64,000 nucleotides of DNA from Miltoncostaea sp963770865 (GCA_963770865.1 CAVYRD010000017.1:1-64000); one strand, 5' to 3'; positions 1 through 8,454 are shown, counted from the first letter of the stretch. A program made the numbers and translations. The notes: generated from the letters alone by a model not told the origin.

Positions 1-1
1 C

Positions 2-82
2 AACGGCGACCGCGACGGGGATGTTTGGTATCGGGGGAACTCCGCCGATGACCTGGTGATCTTCGATGCGGAAACGCCCTGA
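2..82 (+). CDS. 3' end of a protein with an FG-GAP/VCBS-like repeat (partial)
   Basis: The window opens inside a reading frame that gives 26 residues and stops at TGA 80-82. The visible part contains an acidic, calcium-loop-like motif (GDRDGDVWYRG) followed by DDLVIF, which resembles the repeat unit of FG-GAP/VCBS beta-propeller proteins, normally secreted or surface exposed. Too little is present to name the protein. A similar DGDG motif closes the beta-helix lipoprotein at 4737-6464, so the two may be related surface proteins. The start lies outside the window. Confidence 0.4.
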   Translation, partial: NGDRDGDVWYRGNSADDLVIFDAETP

Positions 83-483
83 TAAGGGGCCAGCCTCAGT
101 GAGGCACCTAAACGCCTTCATGCACAACCAATCGCTACACAATATATTTCGCTCCACCGTTTCATGGAACCCTTTGCGAGCCCCTGCTACGCGCGGACGA
201 GGTCATCCAGTGATGGATCGCTCCGGGTTGTTCGTGGCTTTCGCGCTCCCGGCCGCGCCGTCGGCTATCCCCGATTCGTTCACCGTCCGCTTTGGGCCGT
301 TCGTTATGTCTGCAGTGGGTCGACTTCGGCCAAATCGCTGACGATTCCAATCGACGGCTCGCGCAACTTGTGACGTAGCGCGATTTGCTTCATTGAAGCC
401 ATTGGTCGGTGCTCGTCGGCCACGAGCGATCAATCGCTCATGCGGTCTACGCGCGGGGATGTCCCGGAACACAAGAGAACGCC
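83..483. other. Intergenic stretch with no supported gene
   Basis: I see no reading frame here with a plausible start, ribosome site and protein-like composition. The frames that stay open overlap on both strands and look random. No hairpin followed by a T-run was found. Confidence 0.5.
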
Positions 484-1424
484 ATGACAGCCGCAGAAAA
501 TCCGGTCGCGGTTGCACAAGACTATCCAACCAAGCCGGTGCGCCTGATCGAGCCGTTCGGGGCGGGCGGTGGACCTGATCTGTTGGCCCGTGCCCTGGCC
601 CAGAAGCTCTCTGAGCTGTGGGGCCAAGCTGTGACGGTGGAGAACATCCCCGGTGCGGGAGCCACGGCGGGCCCCGCGCAGGTCGCGAAGTCACCACGCC
701 GATGGTTACACGCTACTCATAAACACCAACGCTCAGGCATACAGTGCGGCGTTCTCGAAGAATCTCCCATATGACCCGTTGAAGGATTTCATCCCGATCG
801 TTCCGCTCACGAGCCAGCCCTACGTGCTCGTCGCAGGTAAGCCGGCTGGTGTCGCCACCGTCGGCGAGCTCATTGCGGCGGCGAAGGCGAAGCCGGGTGA
901 GCTCAAGTTTGGCTCCGCCGGTATAGGCACCGGCACGCATCTCGGGGTCGAGAAATTCAATCTCGCGGCGGGCATAAAGGCGGTGCACGTGCCTGCCCGA
1001 CCGGCCGATTCGAACGCCGACACGATCGCCAACGCGATCGCTGGGCGCACCGCTTACTATATGGCGCCCATCTCTCTCGCCCTGCCCCATATTCGCGACG
1101 GCAAACTCATTGCGCTAGGCGTGAGCACTGCGCGGCGCTCGGCCCTGTTACCGGAGGTGCCGACAATCGCGGAGGCTGGCGTCGCCGGATTCGACTTCCC
1201 GATTTGGTATGGGCTATGGGCGCCGGCTGGCACTCCGGCCGGCGTGGTTGACAAGCTTGCGAAGGACATCGGACGCGTGCTCGCGGGGCCGGAGTCTGCG
1301 CGACTGGGTTGCCAAGCACGGAGGCGAGCCGATGAATATGACGCAGCCCGAGTTCGCGCGCTTCGTGCTGAGCGAGAGTGAAAGCGCGGCACAGATCATC
1401 AAAGCCGCTGGGATCAAGCCCTAA
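484..1424 (+). pseudogene. Bug-family (TctC-like) tricarboxylate-type solute-binding protein, frameshifted
   Basis: Three frames joined end to end give one Bug/TctC protein, the periplasmic receptor of tripartite tricarboxylate-type transporters. Frame one (ATG 484) has YPTKPVRLIEPFGAGGGPD, frame two from about 690 has ADGYTLLINTN and PEVPTIAEAGVAGFD, and frame three from about 1297 has LRDWVAKHGGEP and ends at TAA 1422-1424. Each switch fits one extra base. No hydrophobic signal peptide precedes the mature-like start, so the 5' end also looks damaged. Bug genes are very abundant in Burkholderiales, which fits the different origin of this end. Real decay and sequence error cannot be separated here. 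Confidence 0.75.
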
Positions 1425-1544
1425 TAGCCGACTGCGTGACCAATCCCCAATCAATTGGAGAAGGTCGTGCGCAAACCGCTGAACGTCCGGTTTTCGTAGC
1501 GTTCGATGGCCGGTTAGGGTCGTAATGAAGATACCCACGTTTGA

Positions 1545-1554
1545 TGGACACCTT
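1545..1554 (+). repeat. Left terminal inverted repeat of the IS3 element
   Basis: TGGACACCTT pairs with AAGGTGTCCG at 2727-2736, with a single mismatch at the outermost base. Confidence 0.65.
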
Positions 1555-1584
1555 AATTCGGGCAATACTCGTGGGAGGTGTTCG

Positions 1585-1878
1585 ATGGAATACAAGCCGC
1601 GCAGGAAATTGACGCGGGAATTCAAGCTTGAAGCGGTGCGTCAGGTTGCATTGAGCGAGAAGCCCAAGGCGCAGCTGGCACGGGAGCTTGGCGTTCGAGT
1701 TGGTCAGCTGCGTGATTGGCGATTGCAGTTCGAGAAGGAGGCCGTGACCGGCATCGCTAAGCCGGATCGAGCCGCAGTCGACGACCTTGAGCAGCTGCGT
1801 CGCGAGAACGCAAAGCTCAAGATGGAGATCGAGATTTTAAAAAAAGCGGCCATTTACTTTGCTCGGGAAGCGAAGTGA
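1585..1878 (+). CDS. IS3-family transposase OrfA (helix-turn-helix)
   Basis: This 97-residue protein is the DNA-binding half of an IS3 transposase. A basic N-terminus (MEYKPRRKLTREFKLEAV) leads into a helix-turn-helix (AQLARELGVRVGQLRDW), and a leucine-zipper-like tail (LEQLRRENAKLKMEIEILKK) would support multimerisation. ATG 1585 is chosen because GGGAGGTG lies just upstream at 1572-1579; earlier in-frame starts precede the left inverted repeat. Its TGA (1876-1878) overlaps the start of OrfB. A run of seven A at 1839-1845 lies near the end, where -1 slippage would give the OrfAB transposase. Confidence 0.85.
   Translation: MEYKPRRKLTREFKLEAVRQVALSEKPKAQLARELGVRVGQLRDWRLQFEKEAVTGIAKPDRAAVDDLEQLRRENAKLKMEIEILKKAAIYFAREAK
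1839..1846 (+). promoter_or_regulatory. Probable -1 ribosomal slippage site of the IS3 element
   Basis: Seven A followed by G lies in the orfA frame as TTA AAA AAA GCG. A -1 shift here enters the orfB frame, which stays open from the site to the OrfB start at 1875. IS3-family elements are known to make their OrfAB transposase this way; use in this copy is inferred. Confidence 0.55.
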
Positions 1879-2750
1879 AGTACGGCTTCGTCGAGAAGAA
1901 TCGAGGGCAGTACGGCGTGCCGGCCCTGTGCGAGGCGCTGCAGGTGTCGCGCAGCGGGTACTACGCTGCACGGCATCGCGGTCCCAGCGATCGGCAGAAG
2001 CGCCAGGTCGAACTCACCGCTCGTATCCGGACGATTCACCAGGCCAGCCGCGAGTCGTACGGCGCTCCCAGGGTGCACGTCGAGCTGCTGGCCCAAGAGG
2101 TGCCGTGCTGCCGCAACACGGTGGCCAAGCTGATGCACAAGGCTGGGATCCTGCCCAAGGCGATTCGGCGCTTCCGCGTAACCACCGACTCCCGCAGGAC
2201 CAAAGCGTCGCCGAACTTGATCAACCGGGACTTCACGTCAACACATCCCAACGACCTCTGGTTGAGCGACATCACCTACATACCGACGAGGCAAGGTTGG
2301 CTCTACCTGGCGGCGGTTCTGGACGCATACTCGAGAGCCTTGGTGGGCTGGGCGATGGGCCGAACTCTCGACACGAAGCTGGCGATGGACGCGTTGAACA
2401 TGGCGATCGCGCATCGGGGTCCACCGGTCACGCTGCACTCCGACCAAGGGTCAACATACGCGACCGGAAGCTACCGGGAAATCGTCAACCGCTACGGCAT
2501 CCGGCAGAGCATGAGTCGCAAGGGTGACTGTTGGGACAATGCGCCTATGGAGAGCTTCTTCCACACGCTCAAGACCGAATTGGTCATGCACTGCGACTAC
2601 AAGACACGCGATGATGCGCGGGTCAGCTTGTTCGATTACATGGAGGTGTTCTACAACCGGCAGCGACGGCACTCATCGATTAGCTACGAGGCCCCGCTAC
2701 CATTTGAGGCGATGAAATCGCCTGGCAAGGTGTCCGTTGTTCGTGGGTAA
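1875..2750 (+). CDS. IS3-family transposase OrfB (DDE integrase domain)
   Basis: This 291-residue protein is the catalytic half of the transposase. An HTH_21-like region (residues ~35-95, ESYGAPRVHVEL) precedes an rve/DDE core. The catalytic acids are visible as D in LSDITYIPT, D in LHSDQGSTY and E in DNAPMESFFHTLKTE. The C-terminus has the family's YNRQRRHSSISYEAP. GTG 1875 overlaps the OrfA stop (GTGA), and the frame is -1 relative to OrfA, as in the family. All key residues are present. The last residues run past the presumed right repeat. Confidence 0.9.
   Translation: MKYGFVEKNRGQYGVPALCEALQVSRSGYYAARHRGPSDRQKRQVELTARIRTIHQASRESYGAPRVHVELLAQEVPCCRNTVAKLMHKAGILPKAIRRFRVTTDSRRTKASPNLINRDFTSTHPNDLWLSDITYIPTRQGWLYLAAVLDAYSRALVGWAMGRTLDTKLAMDALNMAIAHRGPPVTLHSDQGSTYATGSYREIVNRYGIRQSMSRKGDCWDNAPMESFFHTLKTELVMHCDYKTRDDARVSLFDYMEVFYNRQRRHSSISYEAPLPFEAMKSPGKVSVVRG
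2727..2736 (-). repeat. Right terminal inverted repeat of the IS3 element
   Basis: AAGGTGTCCG is the inverted partner of 1545-1554. It lies inside the last codons of OrfB, a common arrangement in compact IS3 elements. Confidence 0.65.
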
Positions 2751-2774
2751 GACCATAAGCGGCCGTTGGAGACT

Positions 2775-3047
2775 GTCTGCTAACGGTTGTGGATTCAACT
2801 GGTCAACGCAACACATGATAGGTTTAGGAGACGCCACCGCAAGTGCTTGTCAAATCGAATCTAATCGCAAGTAGCGCTGTTTCCCAGTCCTTCTCGTTCT
2901 TGCGTGTGCAACCTCGGATCGTGGCTATGTCACGTCGCATGAAGGCCATAGGCATCAAAGCCTTGTCTGTAAGGACGGGCGGTGTTGCGTCGACCGGTTG
3001 AACCCGCAGCCAAGAGCAGCCGTACAGCTAGGGGCTCGTTAGCAGAC
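2775..3047 (-). mobile_element. MITE-like or internally deleted IS remnant with 11-bp perfect inverted repeats
   Basis: GTCTGCTAACG at 2775-2785 is the exact complement of CGTTAGCAGAC at 3037-3047, bounding 273 bp. Inside, on the reverse strand, about 55 codons stay open from near 3000 to TAA 2824-2826 with no start codon, ending roughly 40 bp from the left repeat, as a transposase tail would. The residues (for example VLTDKALM and RRDIATIRGCTRKNEKDW) faintly recall the end of an IS5-type transposase, but that family call is weak. No target duplication was found. Confidence 0.4.
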
Positions 3048-3079
3048 GTATTAGCCGCTGCCACCGCGGTTCGTCAGGT

Positions 3080-3436
3080 CTACAGGCGCGCCAGGCGACC
3101 GAGTAGATAGCCGACGACGACTGCGCCAGCGACCGTGGCGATCGGACGCGCACGGATCGAAGCGCTTGCCGATTCGGTGAGTCGTGTCTGTACTTGCTTC
3201 GCTTGCTCGGTAATGGTCGACGCCCACTCTGCCGCAGATGTTGCGGCATCGACGGCGCTGTCGACGGCGCGGTGGACCGCCTCAGCGGAACGGTCCACCT
3301 GCGCGGTAGCCTTAGCCGCGATCTTGTCCGATGTCTCGTGCGCTGCCTGCGCCGCGCCTTCCACCTTGGCGCTAACTGGATTGATCGGGTTACTGCCAGC
3401 GCTGAGATTGCCGCCCAGTGTCGTGGTTCGTTCCAT
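3080..3436 (-). CDS. DUF883 (ElaB/YqjD-like) membrane-anchored protein
   Basis: This 118-residue protein has the DUF883 layout: a polar, alanine- and lysine-rich helical body with heptad-like spacing (residues ~25-90), then a C-terminal glycine/alanine membrane segment preceded by basic residues (SIRARPIATVAGAVVVGYL, LLGRLARL). Proteins of this family (ElaB, YqjD and YgaM in E. coli) are inner-membrane anchored, and some bind ribosomes in stationary phase; the role here is inferred only from the fold. An AAGGGA ribosome site lies about 8 bases before ATG 3436. No neighbour clarifies its job. Confidence 0.7.
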   Translation of the reverse strand: MERTTTLGGNLSAGSNPINPVSAKVEGAAQAAHETSDKIAAKATAQVDRSAEAVHRAVDSAVDAATSAAEWASTITEQAKQVQTRLTESASASIRARPIATVAGAVVVGYLLGRLARL

Positions 3437-3617
3437 GGTCGGTCCCTTCGAGAGACTACGTTGACACTAGAGAGTGAAGACGCAGTGCAGGAACATCGCC
3501 CCTCCGATATCACTCGAAACAGCGAACAAGCCGTTGCGTTGTAGTCCAACTCCAGAATCAGAACGAACTCCAGAATCAGAACCAAGACCGAAGGATCTCA
3601 CCGGTTCGGGCAATGGC

Positions 3618-3683
3618 TCATCGCAAAAACATAACCAGAATAACAATCAGCAAAACTAAACCTATACCGCCGCCAATATACAT
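3618..3683 (-). CDS. Very small membrane peptide (21 residues)
   Basis: On the reverse strand an ATG at 3683 is preceded by an excellent ribosome site (AGAAGGAG, about 6 bases away). It encodes 21 residues: MYIGGG, then an uninterrupted hydrophobic run of leucine, isoleucine and valine, ending FLR before TGA 3618-3620. It reads as a single transmembrane helix. Such peptides are common near stress-related genes in Proteobacteria and are usually missed for size. It lies 180 bp upstream of the DUF883 gene on the same strand and may be co-transcribed. Function unknown. Confidence 0.5.
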   Translation of the reverse strand: MYIGGGIGLVLLIVILVMFLR

Positions 3684-4120
3684 TTTGGACTCCTTCTGGT
3701 TGCCCACGCTCTTCGAGGAGTCGAGCGCGAATGTATTTAAGCACCTGCGCGCAGCGCGGTCTGTTCGCTGGCGCACGAACCCCCATCTTGGTCAGCGTTC
3801 CGACGTCAATCTATCGTTGACGGGCGTCGCTACCATCGTTCAAATGTTCGTTCGAGACATCCCAATCCTATGACAACCGCCGCGCCAATGTGTCCGCGCA
3901 GCTGCGCTTGATCGACTCGAATCGCAGTCTTTCGGTCGATCTACCTCGGTTGGATTGTGCCGGCTAACTGATTCGGTGGGCGTCTGCTTTGGAAAAGACC
4001 GACCGGCTGGTGTGGGTCGACCGGAGCCGTTCGGGACCGATGCGTTGAATCGGATCGGAAACCGCCACGGTGCTATCCTAGCTTTGTAGTTCCAATTGTA
4101 GACAAACTGCCGGCCAGCCG
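3684..4120. other. Intergenic stretch with no supported gene
   Basis: The frames open here have no ribosome site and random-looking composition. The region separates the reverse-strand small membrane genes from the DUF423 gene and probably holds promoters for both, but I could not pick out convincing boxes. Confidence 0.4.
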
Positions 4121-4556
4121 ATGAACGCCCGTCTGTGTGTACTTGCCGCCGCGGTTGTGCTCGCAGCTGCGGTCGCGCTCGGCGCGTTCGGCGCGCATGC
4201 CGTCAAAACGCGGCTCGCGCCCCGAATCGTTCGCCGTTTACCAGACCGCGGTTCAGTATCACTTCTGGCACGCGCTGGGGCTCCTCGGCGTGAGCATCCT
4301 CATGGCGCAATGGCCGACAGCGCAGGGACTCGCATGGACCGCGTGGCTACTGATCGCGGGCCTGTTTCTTTTCTGCGGCAGCCTCTACGCGCTGGCGCTG
4401 ACCGGCACGCCCTGGCTTGGTGTGCTAACGCCGATCGGCGGCGCGGCATTCATCGCGGCATGGTTGATCCTCGCCTGGGTTGCTTTTGAGGCAGTAACAA
4501 GGGGGTCAGGAACTCGCTGTCGAGCGAGTGCGGCAACCGGATGCGTCGGTCGCTGA
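4121..4556 (+). pseudogene. DUF423 (YgdD-like) inner-membrane protein, frameshifted
   Basis: ATG 4121 begins a hydrophobic helix with the DUF423 signature (ALGAFGAHAVK). The match continues one frame over from about 4220 with FAVYQTAVQYHFWHALGLL and further membrane segments (LIAGLFLFCGSLYAL, LTPIGGAAFIAAWLILAW). The family has about 120-130 residues and four helices, and both halves together cover it. One extra base near 4215-4225 explains the break. The extra ~18 residues after the last helix are not family-like, so the natural stop may also be lost. The function of DUF423 proteins is unknown. Confidence 0.7.
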
Positions 4557-4736
4557 CCGGCCACAAGCGGACATAGGTGCGGCGCGCCGAATCTCCTCAT
4601 TCCGGTCATTCAAAATGACTGGAAACCTTCAGCGGGGGCGCGCATGATTCATCCAACGAGAGTAGCGGAGTCTTGCCGGCGGAGAGAATCATTTGGCAGA
4701 CGGGCAAGAATCCGATCATCTAGTTGAAGGTATCGA

Positions 4737-6464
4737 ATGTACAGGACACTGGTGGTGCTCGTTCTGCTCGCCGGATGTAGTTCGATGCAAGGCGTACGTA
4801 CACGCTCAAATGGCGACGGTTCCTCCGGGGGCAATGGTCACACGCAACCGTCAAACTGCGTCGAGCGGTGGCGAGAGCGTATCCATCACGGCAAGCCCTA
4901 TGGACCTGACCTTCCCGACCCCAACCATGGTCAGTTGGTTCGCGAGCCTCCCCGATGATTGCCCGTCTCTGAACGTCCAACTGAATAATCAAGCGGTGGA
5001 ACCGGTGGGAGCTCGGACATTCACACCTACTAGCACCACGGAGTATGTGGTCCTTGTGAGCGACACTCGCGGGAGCTCCTCAAGGAGGACGAATAGCGCG
5101 TCGGTCAAGGTGACTGTTAGCGGCGGCACGATCAGAATTGACAGCACGACAGTGGATCCGGTGAACGTGCTGCTCGGCGCGTTGGCATCACCCAATAAGG
5201 TGGTGGAGCTGTGTGGCGACAACCTGGAGTTGGATCTCGGTAACAGGAGGAATATTAATGTTCCGTCCGATACGACACTAAAGGCCCCGCCGGGGTGCGA
5301 GAGCGGAGTCTCCGGCAACTTGGGCCGCTGATTTTTTCTCATGTCAAAGTGGGCGACCCGCTGTTTGTGATCAGCGGTGATCGTGTCAAGTTCTCTGGCT
5401 TTCGGCTCGAAGGCCCTGAGAGCGGTGTCGGTACGGTTAACGATGAAACGGCCACGGGTATCAGGATTGTGCCGCCGGGGTGCCCGGATGGGCAGGATTC
5501 GTGCTTCCGGGACTGCAGCAGGTTGAAATCTCCAACATGGAAATCTCTCAGTGGGCCTTTGCCGGCGTCGATGTATATGATACGCAGGCACCTAGCTCGG
5601 AGTTGGGGCGGCTGTGGAATACGAACGTCGGTGCTGTGCACATTGTGAACAACTTCATTCACGACAATCGCCAGGAGCACCTGGGCTCGGGTTAGCCGTA
5701 TCTAGCGGCGCTTATGCCTTGATTGAGCAGAATGTCTTCAATCAGAATCGGCACGCGATCGCCGGGTCGAGTAAAGACCCAACTGGGCGCGACTTCTCTG
5801 GCTACACGGCGCGAGATAACCTGATTCTCTCAGGAGGCGGCCTACACTGTATTTTGTATCCAGCTTGGTGTTGGCATACGCACATCATCGACATGCATGG
5901 GGACGACCACGTGTGGGGGCAAGATGCCAACTGTGGCAATGCCGGAGAGACAATGATTATCGAACGGAACACGGTCCTCTACACGAACGGCAACGCAATC
6001 AGAATTCGGGGCAACCCTGTGGACGAAGCGGTGGTTGATCGCAACGTGTTCGCACACGAGAACAAGGACGATGCAATTGCACAGAATGGTAACTGTAGTT
6101 ACTACTTTGGCGACAACATCACCAACCCCATAAAGGTGACGCCTACGAACGTCTTCGGAGCCGATCCGATGTCCGAGCTTGGTAATTGTCACTTTGCGGG
6201 CGACGAGGTACAAGATCAATTCATGGCGAGCGGCGTGACGTGGTGGGTGCGGTCCGGCTTGACCGGGCAATGGCGCTATTGGAATACGATGTCGGAAAAA
6301 GTGTCGGAACTTCAGTTTCAAGATTTCGATGGGGACGGAATCTGTGATGTCCTTCCCAGGACTGCGATTCCCCGGAGGTTATTCCGAAGAAGTATTCGAA
6401 GAGTGGCACGACACCGTGGCTGCCAGTCGGAGGTAATTCCACCTACGCCGTAAGAGCTAGGTAG
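4737..6464 (+). pseudogene. Secreted right-handed beta-helix lipoprotein with FG-GAP-like tail, multiply frameshifted
   Basis: ATG 4737 encodes a lipoprotein signal (MYRTLVVLVLLAGCSS; lipobox LAGC). Pieces in other frames then continue one protein: a beta-sandwich-like region (4850-5310), a parallel beta-helix of short NN/RN-rich rungs (VHIVNNFIHDN, ALIEQNVFNQN, MIIERNTVLYTNGNAIRI, VVDRNVFAHEN; 5330-6110), then DFDGDGICDVLP and a WLPVGG-containing end before TAG 6462-6464. At least five frame switches are needed. Beta-helix lipoproteins of this kind bind or cleave polysaccharides, but no catalytic site was recognised. Either heavy sequence error or real decay is possible. Confidence 0.55.
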
Positions 6465-7086
6465 TCTCGAAGAAGCGTCGTGCACCCGGTCCGGCGTGGA
6501 TGGCCGCCGTGGGTCGGCCAGTTTTTGAGGCTTCCAGTGGAAAAGAGATTTCTGCTATTTCCACGGGTTGCGCGAGTGTCCGGTGTTTAGCTTCTTACGG
6601 GGCACTGGGTAGCGGACTGGATGTCGCTGATGGGTCGATAGCGGTCCTCTCTGGGCGCCCTCTATCGGCCACAACCGGCACCTCAGCAGATCGGCTCAAT
6701 ATCCTCCGGCGCACTCGTGCATCGCGAGATCCCGGTGCGACCGCCTCGCAGCTCAAATCGCGGCTCTTACCGCAAGTGGGCGGCCGCTTGTGTCACCGCT
6801 TTGGCACTGTTCTTCAGCGTCTTTGTGTCGCGTTTCGGATTTCTCTGTATGGCGACGACCTGGCGAACTAAGTGCTTCGATGACGGTTGCATTGTTGGCC
6901 GGGCGACCCCGCAACAGACTCCGCTCATTGCGGTGTAAGCACGCTCCTACATGACGGCTTTCCCCGGCCGCCGTGAGCGACGTTGGCGCCCCTGTTCGGA
7001 CGGGCGTAGCATGGTCGATCCCTCGCTCCGTCCGGAGCGAAGCATCCTCTGGTCACACAGGCAATCAACGAAGGCGGAGGACACTC
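6465..7086. other. Intergenic stretch with no supported gene
   Basis: A forward frame at 6500-6871 and shorter ones lack ribosome sites and protein-like composition. The last bases supply the ribosome site of the next gene (GGAGG at 7076-7080). Confidence 0.4.
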
Positions 7087-8454
7087 ATGACGCAGTATTG
7101 CGACCTGATCGTGTCGACGGTGCTCGAGTTTTCGCCGAGCGACGCGCAGATGTACCGCCTCCCCACGATGTCGTCGGGCGAATTTCACCTGTACGCGAAA
7201 CAACTTGGGGTCATCACGCAGCCGCCAGTGGACCCGGGCGGGACCGGGCTCCCCGGACACGGCCGCCCCGTGACGCCGACGCTCAGAGTCGCCGGCGGCG
7301 GTTCTTTGACGCCCTTGACTGCGGCCCCGGCGCTTCCGATCGGTCCCGGAGGCGGAGGCGGTGGGGGCGGAGGCGGTGGTGGAGGCGGCGGTCCGTCGAT
7401 CGTGGATCTGAAGATGGATCTGTACCACGGTGATCACCTGGTCGCGAGCGCGCTCAACAACCTGCCGTTACAGCTCACGCCGTCGGACTTGGACGACACC
7501 TGGAGAGTGCAGCTGCAGCTCGCGCCAGGCGCGCCCGCGGGAACATATTCGTACAACGTCTCGCTGAATCCGTTCCCCAGCCTGTTTCCCGCTGCTCACG
7601 CGCCGCATTCCGCTGGCCTTCTTCCAGCAGGGATCGACAACAACTGGAACGGGCGCAACTACATGTCGCTGGAGTTCGAGGGCGGCGACCTCATGATCCG
7701 GTTCGATCCGGAGCTGGCCTCGTACTACGGGCTTAATGATGTCGACTACGTCCTTGGCAGCATTCCGACGCTGACGTGGCCCAATATCCAGATCAGCGAC
7801 ATCCGCCTCAGCATGGATTCGTCGGACAGCGGATACGACGGCCTGATCGGCAAGCTGGCGTACGTCCTGCTGACGGTGACGTTCTCCGGGATCAACAATC
7901 AGCCGATCAGCGGAAGTTTTCTCGGTCTGGACGTCAGCATCCAGCCGTTCAGCGTCAATGTGAAGTTCTTCCTGGCGCCCTACGGACCTGATCCACTCGG
8001 CTCGGTCGTGGGCTACGCAAGTCAGGTGGGAACCGATCTTATCGAGAAGCTCGACACCAATTTCATCTACATGCACGAGGCGAAGCAAAAGGTCAGCGAC
8101 CTGATCAAGAACGCACAGGCATTTCTGGATGGACACGCGCTGCAGGTCGGGGGCGCGATGACGCCCTGGCTGCTCGGCGCAGCCTTCGGCGTCCTCGACG
8201 TGCGCTACGACCCAGCGAATTCGCAGCCCGTGCCGCCCGACGGGCGGCAGGGCGACATCGTGATTCAATACATCGGCCAGCTGCCGCCGGCTGGCAGCGG
8301 AACGGTCGGCCCGATGGACACAACCGACTTTCTCGGCGGCGCGGGCGCGCCGAGCCTGGCGGCCGCGCCGCGGCTCGTCGGCACGGCGTCGGAGCGCGTG
8401 GGCGACGACATCCTCGTCACGGGGCGCCTGCGCCCGCTCGCCGGTACCGTCTGA
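7087..8454 (+). CDS. Unfamiliar glycine-rich protein fused in frame to the RibD C-terminus (chimeric reading frame)
   Basis: ATG 7087 follows GGAGG at 7076-7080. Residues 1 to ~410 belong to a protein I do not recognise: a polar N-terminus (MTQYCDLIVSTVLEFSPSD), a proline-rich stretch, 15 consecutive glycines at ~88-102, then a beta-rich domain with motifs such as GIDNNWNGRNYMSLEF, LTWPNIQISDIRLSMDSS and FIYMHEAKQKVSDLI. There is no signal peptide or membrane segment. From about residue 414 the composition and GC change and the frame reads FLGGAGAPSL, then ERVGDDILVTGRLRP, which resembles the end of RibD. The whole frame is therefore probably not one natural protein. Confidence 0.45.
   Translation: MTQYCDLIVSTVLEFSPSDAQMYRLPTMSSGEFHLYAKQLGVITQPPVDPGGTGLPGHGRPVTPTLRVAGGGSLTPLTAAPALPIGPGGGGGGGGGGGGGGGPSIVDLKMDLYHGDHLVASALNNLPLQLTPSDLDDTWRVQLQLAPGAPAGTYSYNVSLNPFPSLFPAAHAPHSAGLLPAGIDNNWNGRNYMSLEFEGGDLMIRFDPELASYYGLNDVDYVLGSIPTLTWPNIQISDIRLSMDSSDSGYDGLIGKLAYVLLTVTFSGINNQPISGSFLGLDVSIQPFSVNVKFFLAPYGPDPLGSVVGYASQVGTDLIEKLDTNFIYMHEAKQKVSDLIKNAQAFLDGHALQVGGAMTPWLLGAAFGVLDVRYDPANSQPVPPDGRQGDIVIQYIGQLPPAGSGTVGPMDTTDFLGGAGAPSLAAAPRLVGTASERVGDDILVTGRLRPLAGTV
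7348..7392 (+). repeat. Fifteen-codon glycine run
   Basis: Mixed GGA, GGC, GGT and GGG codons encode 15 glycines in a row, flanked by prolines. It probably acts as a flexible linker. The mixed codons argue against simple slippage expansion. Confidence 0.8.
8326..8454 (+). pseudogene. ribD: C-terminal fragment of RibD (riboflavin deaminase/reductase)
   Basis: The final ~43 codons read FLGGAGAPSL, then a short alanine-rich stretch, then ERVGDDILVTGRLRP before TGA 8452-8454. RibD reductase domains typically end with a GG.GAPSL loop and a closing ERVGDD(V/L)L strand, and ribD usually stands directly before ribE; here only three bases separate the stop from the ribE GTG. The deaminase domain and most of the reductase domain are absent upstream, where unrelated moderate-GC sequence begins. 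This is the right-hand side of the join. The assignment rests on motif memory, not on an alignment. Confidence 0.6.

Larger units (their letters stand above)
1545..2736 (+). mobile_element. IS3-family insertion sequence, about 1.19 kb
   Basis: Two overlapping transposase frames are bounded by short inverted repeats. The left end TGGACACCTT (1545-1554) matches the complement of the right end AAGGTGTCCG (2727-2736) at 9 of 10 bases. Length, orfA/orfB layout and the slippery A-run are all typical of IS3. The second frame reads about 14 bases past the right repeat, so the exact outer ends are uncertain. I could not find a convincing 3-4 bp target duplication. Both frames are intact, so the element could be active. 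Confidence 0.8.

Noticed and set aside
2824..3001. Reverse frame inside the 273-bp element read as an IS5 transposase tail
   Set aside because: Similarity is faint and there is no catalytic residue, so I report the inverted-repeat structure but do not assign the family.
6500..6871. Forward open frame of 123 codons before the glycine-rich gene
   Set aside because: It has no ribosome site, a composition like random translation and overlapping frames of equal quality.
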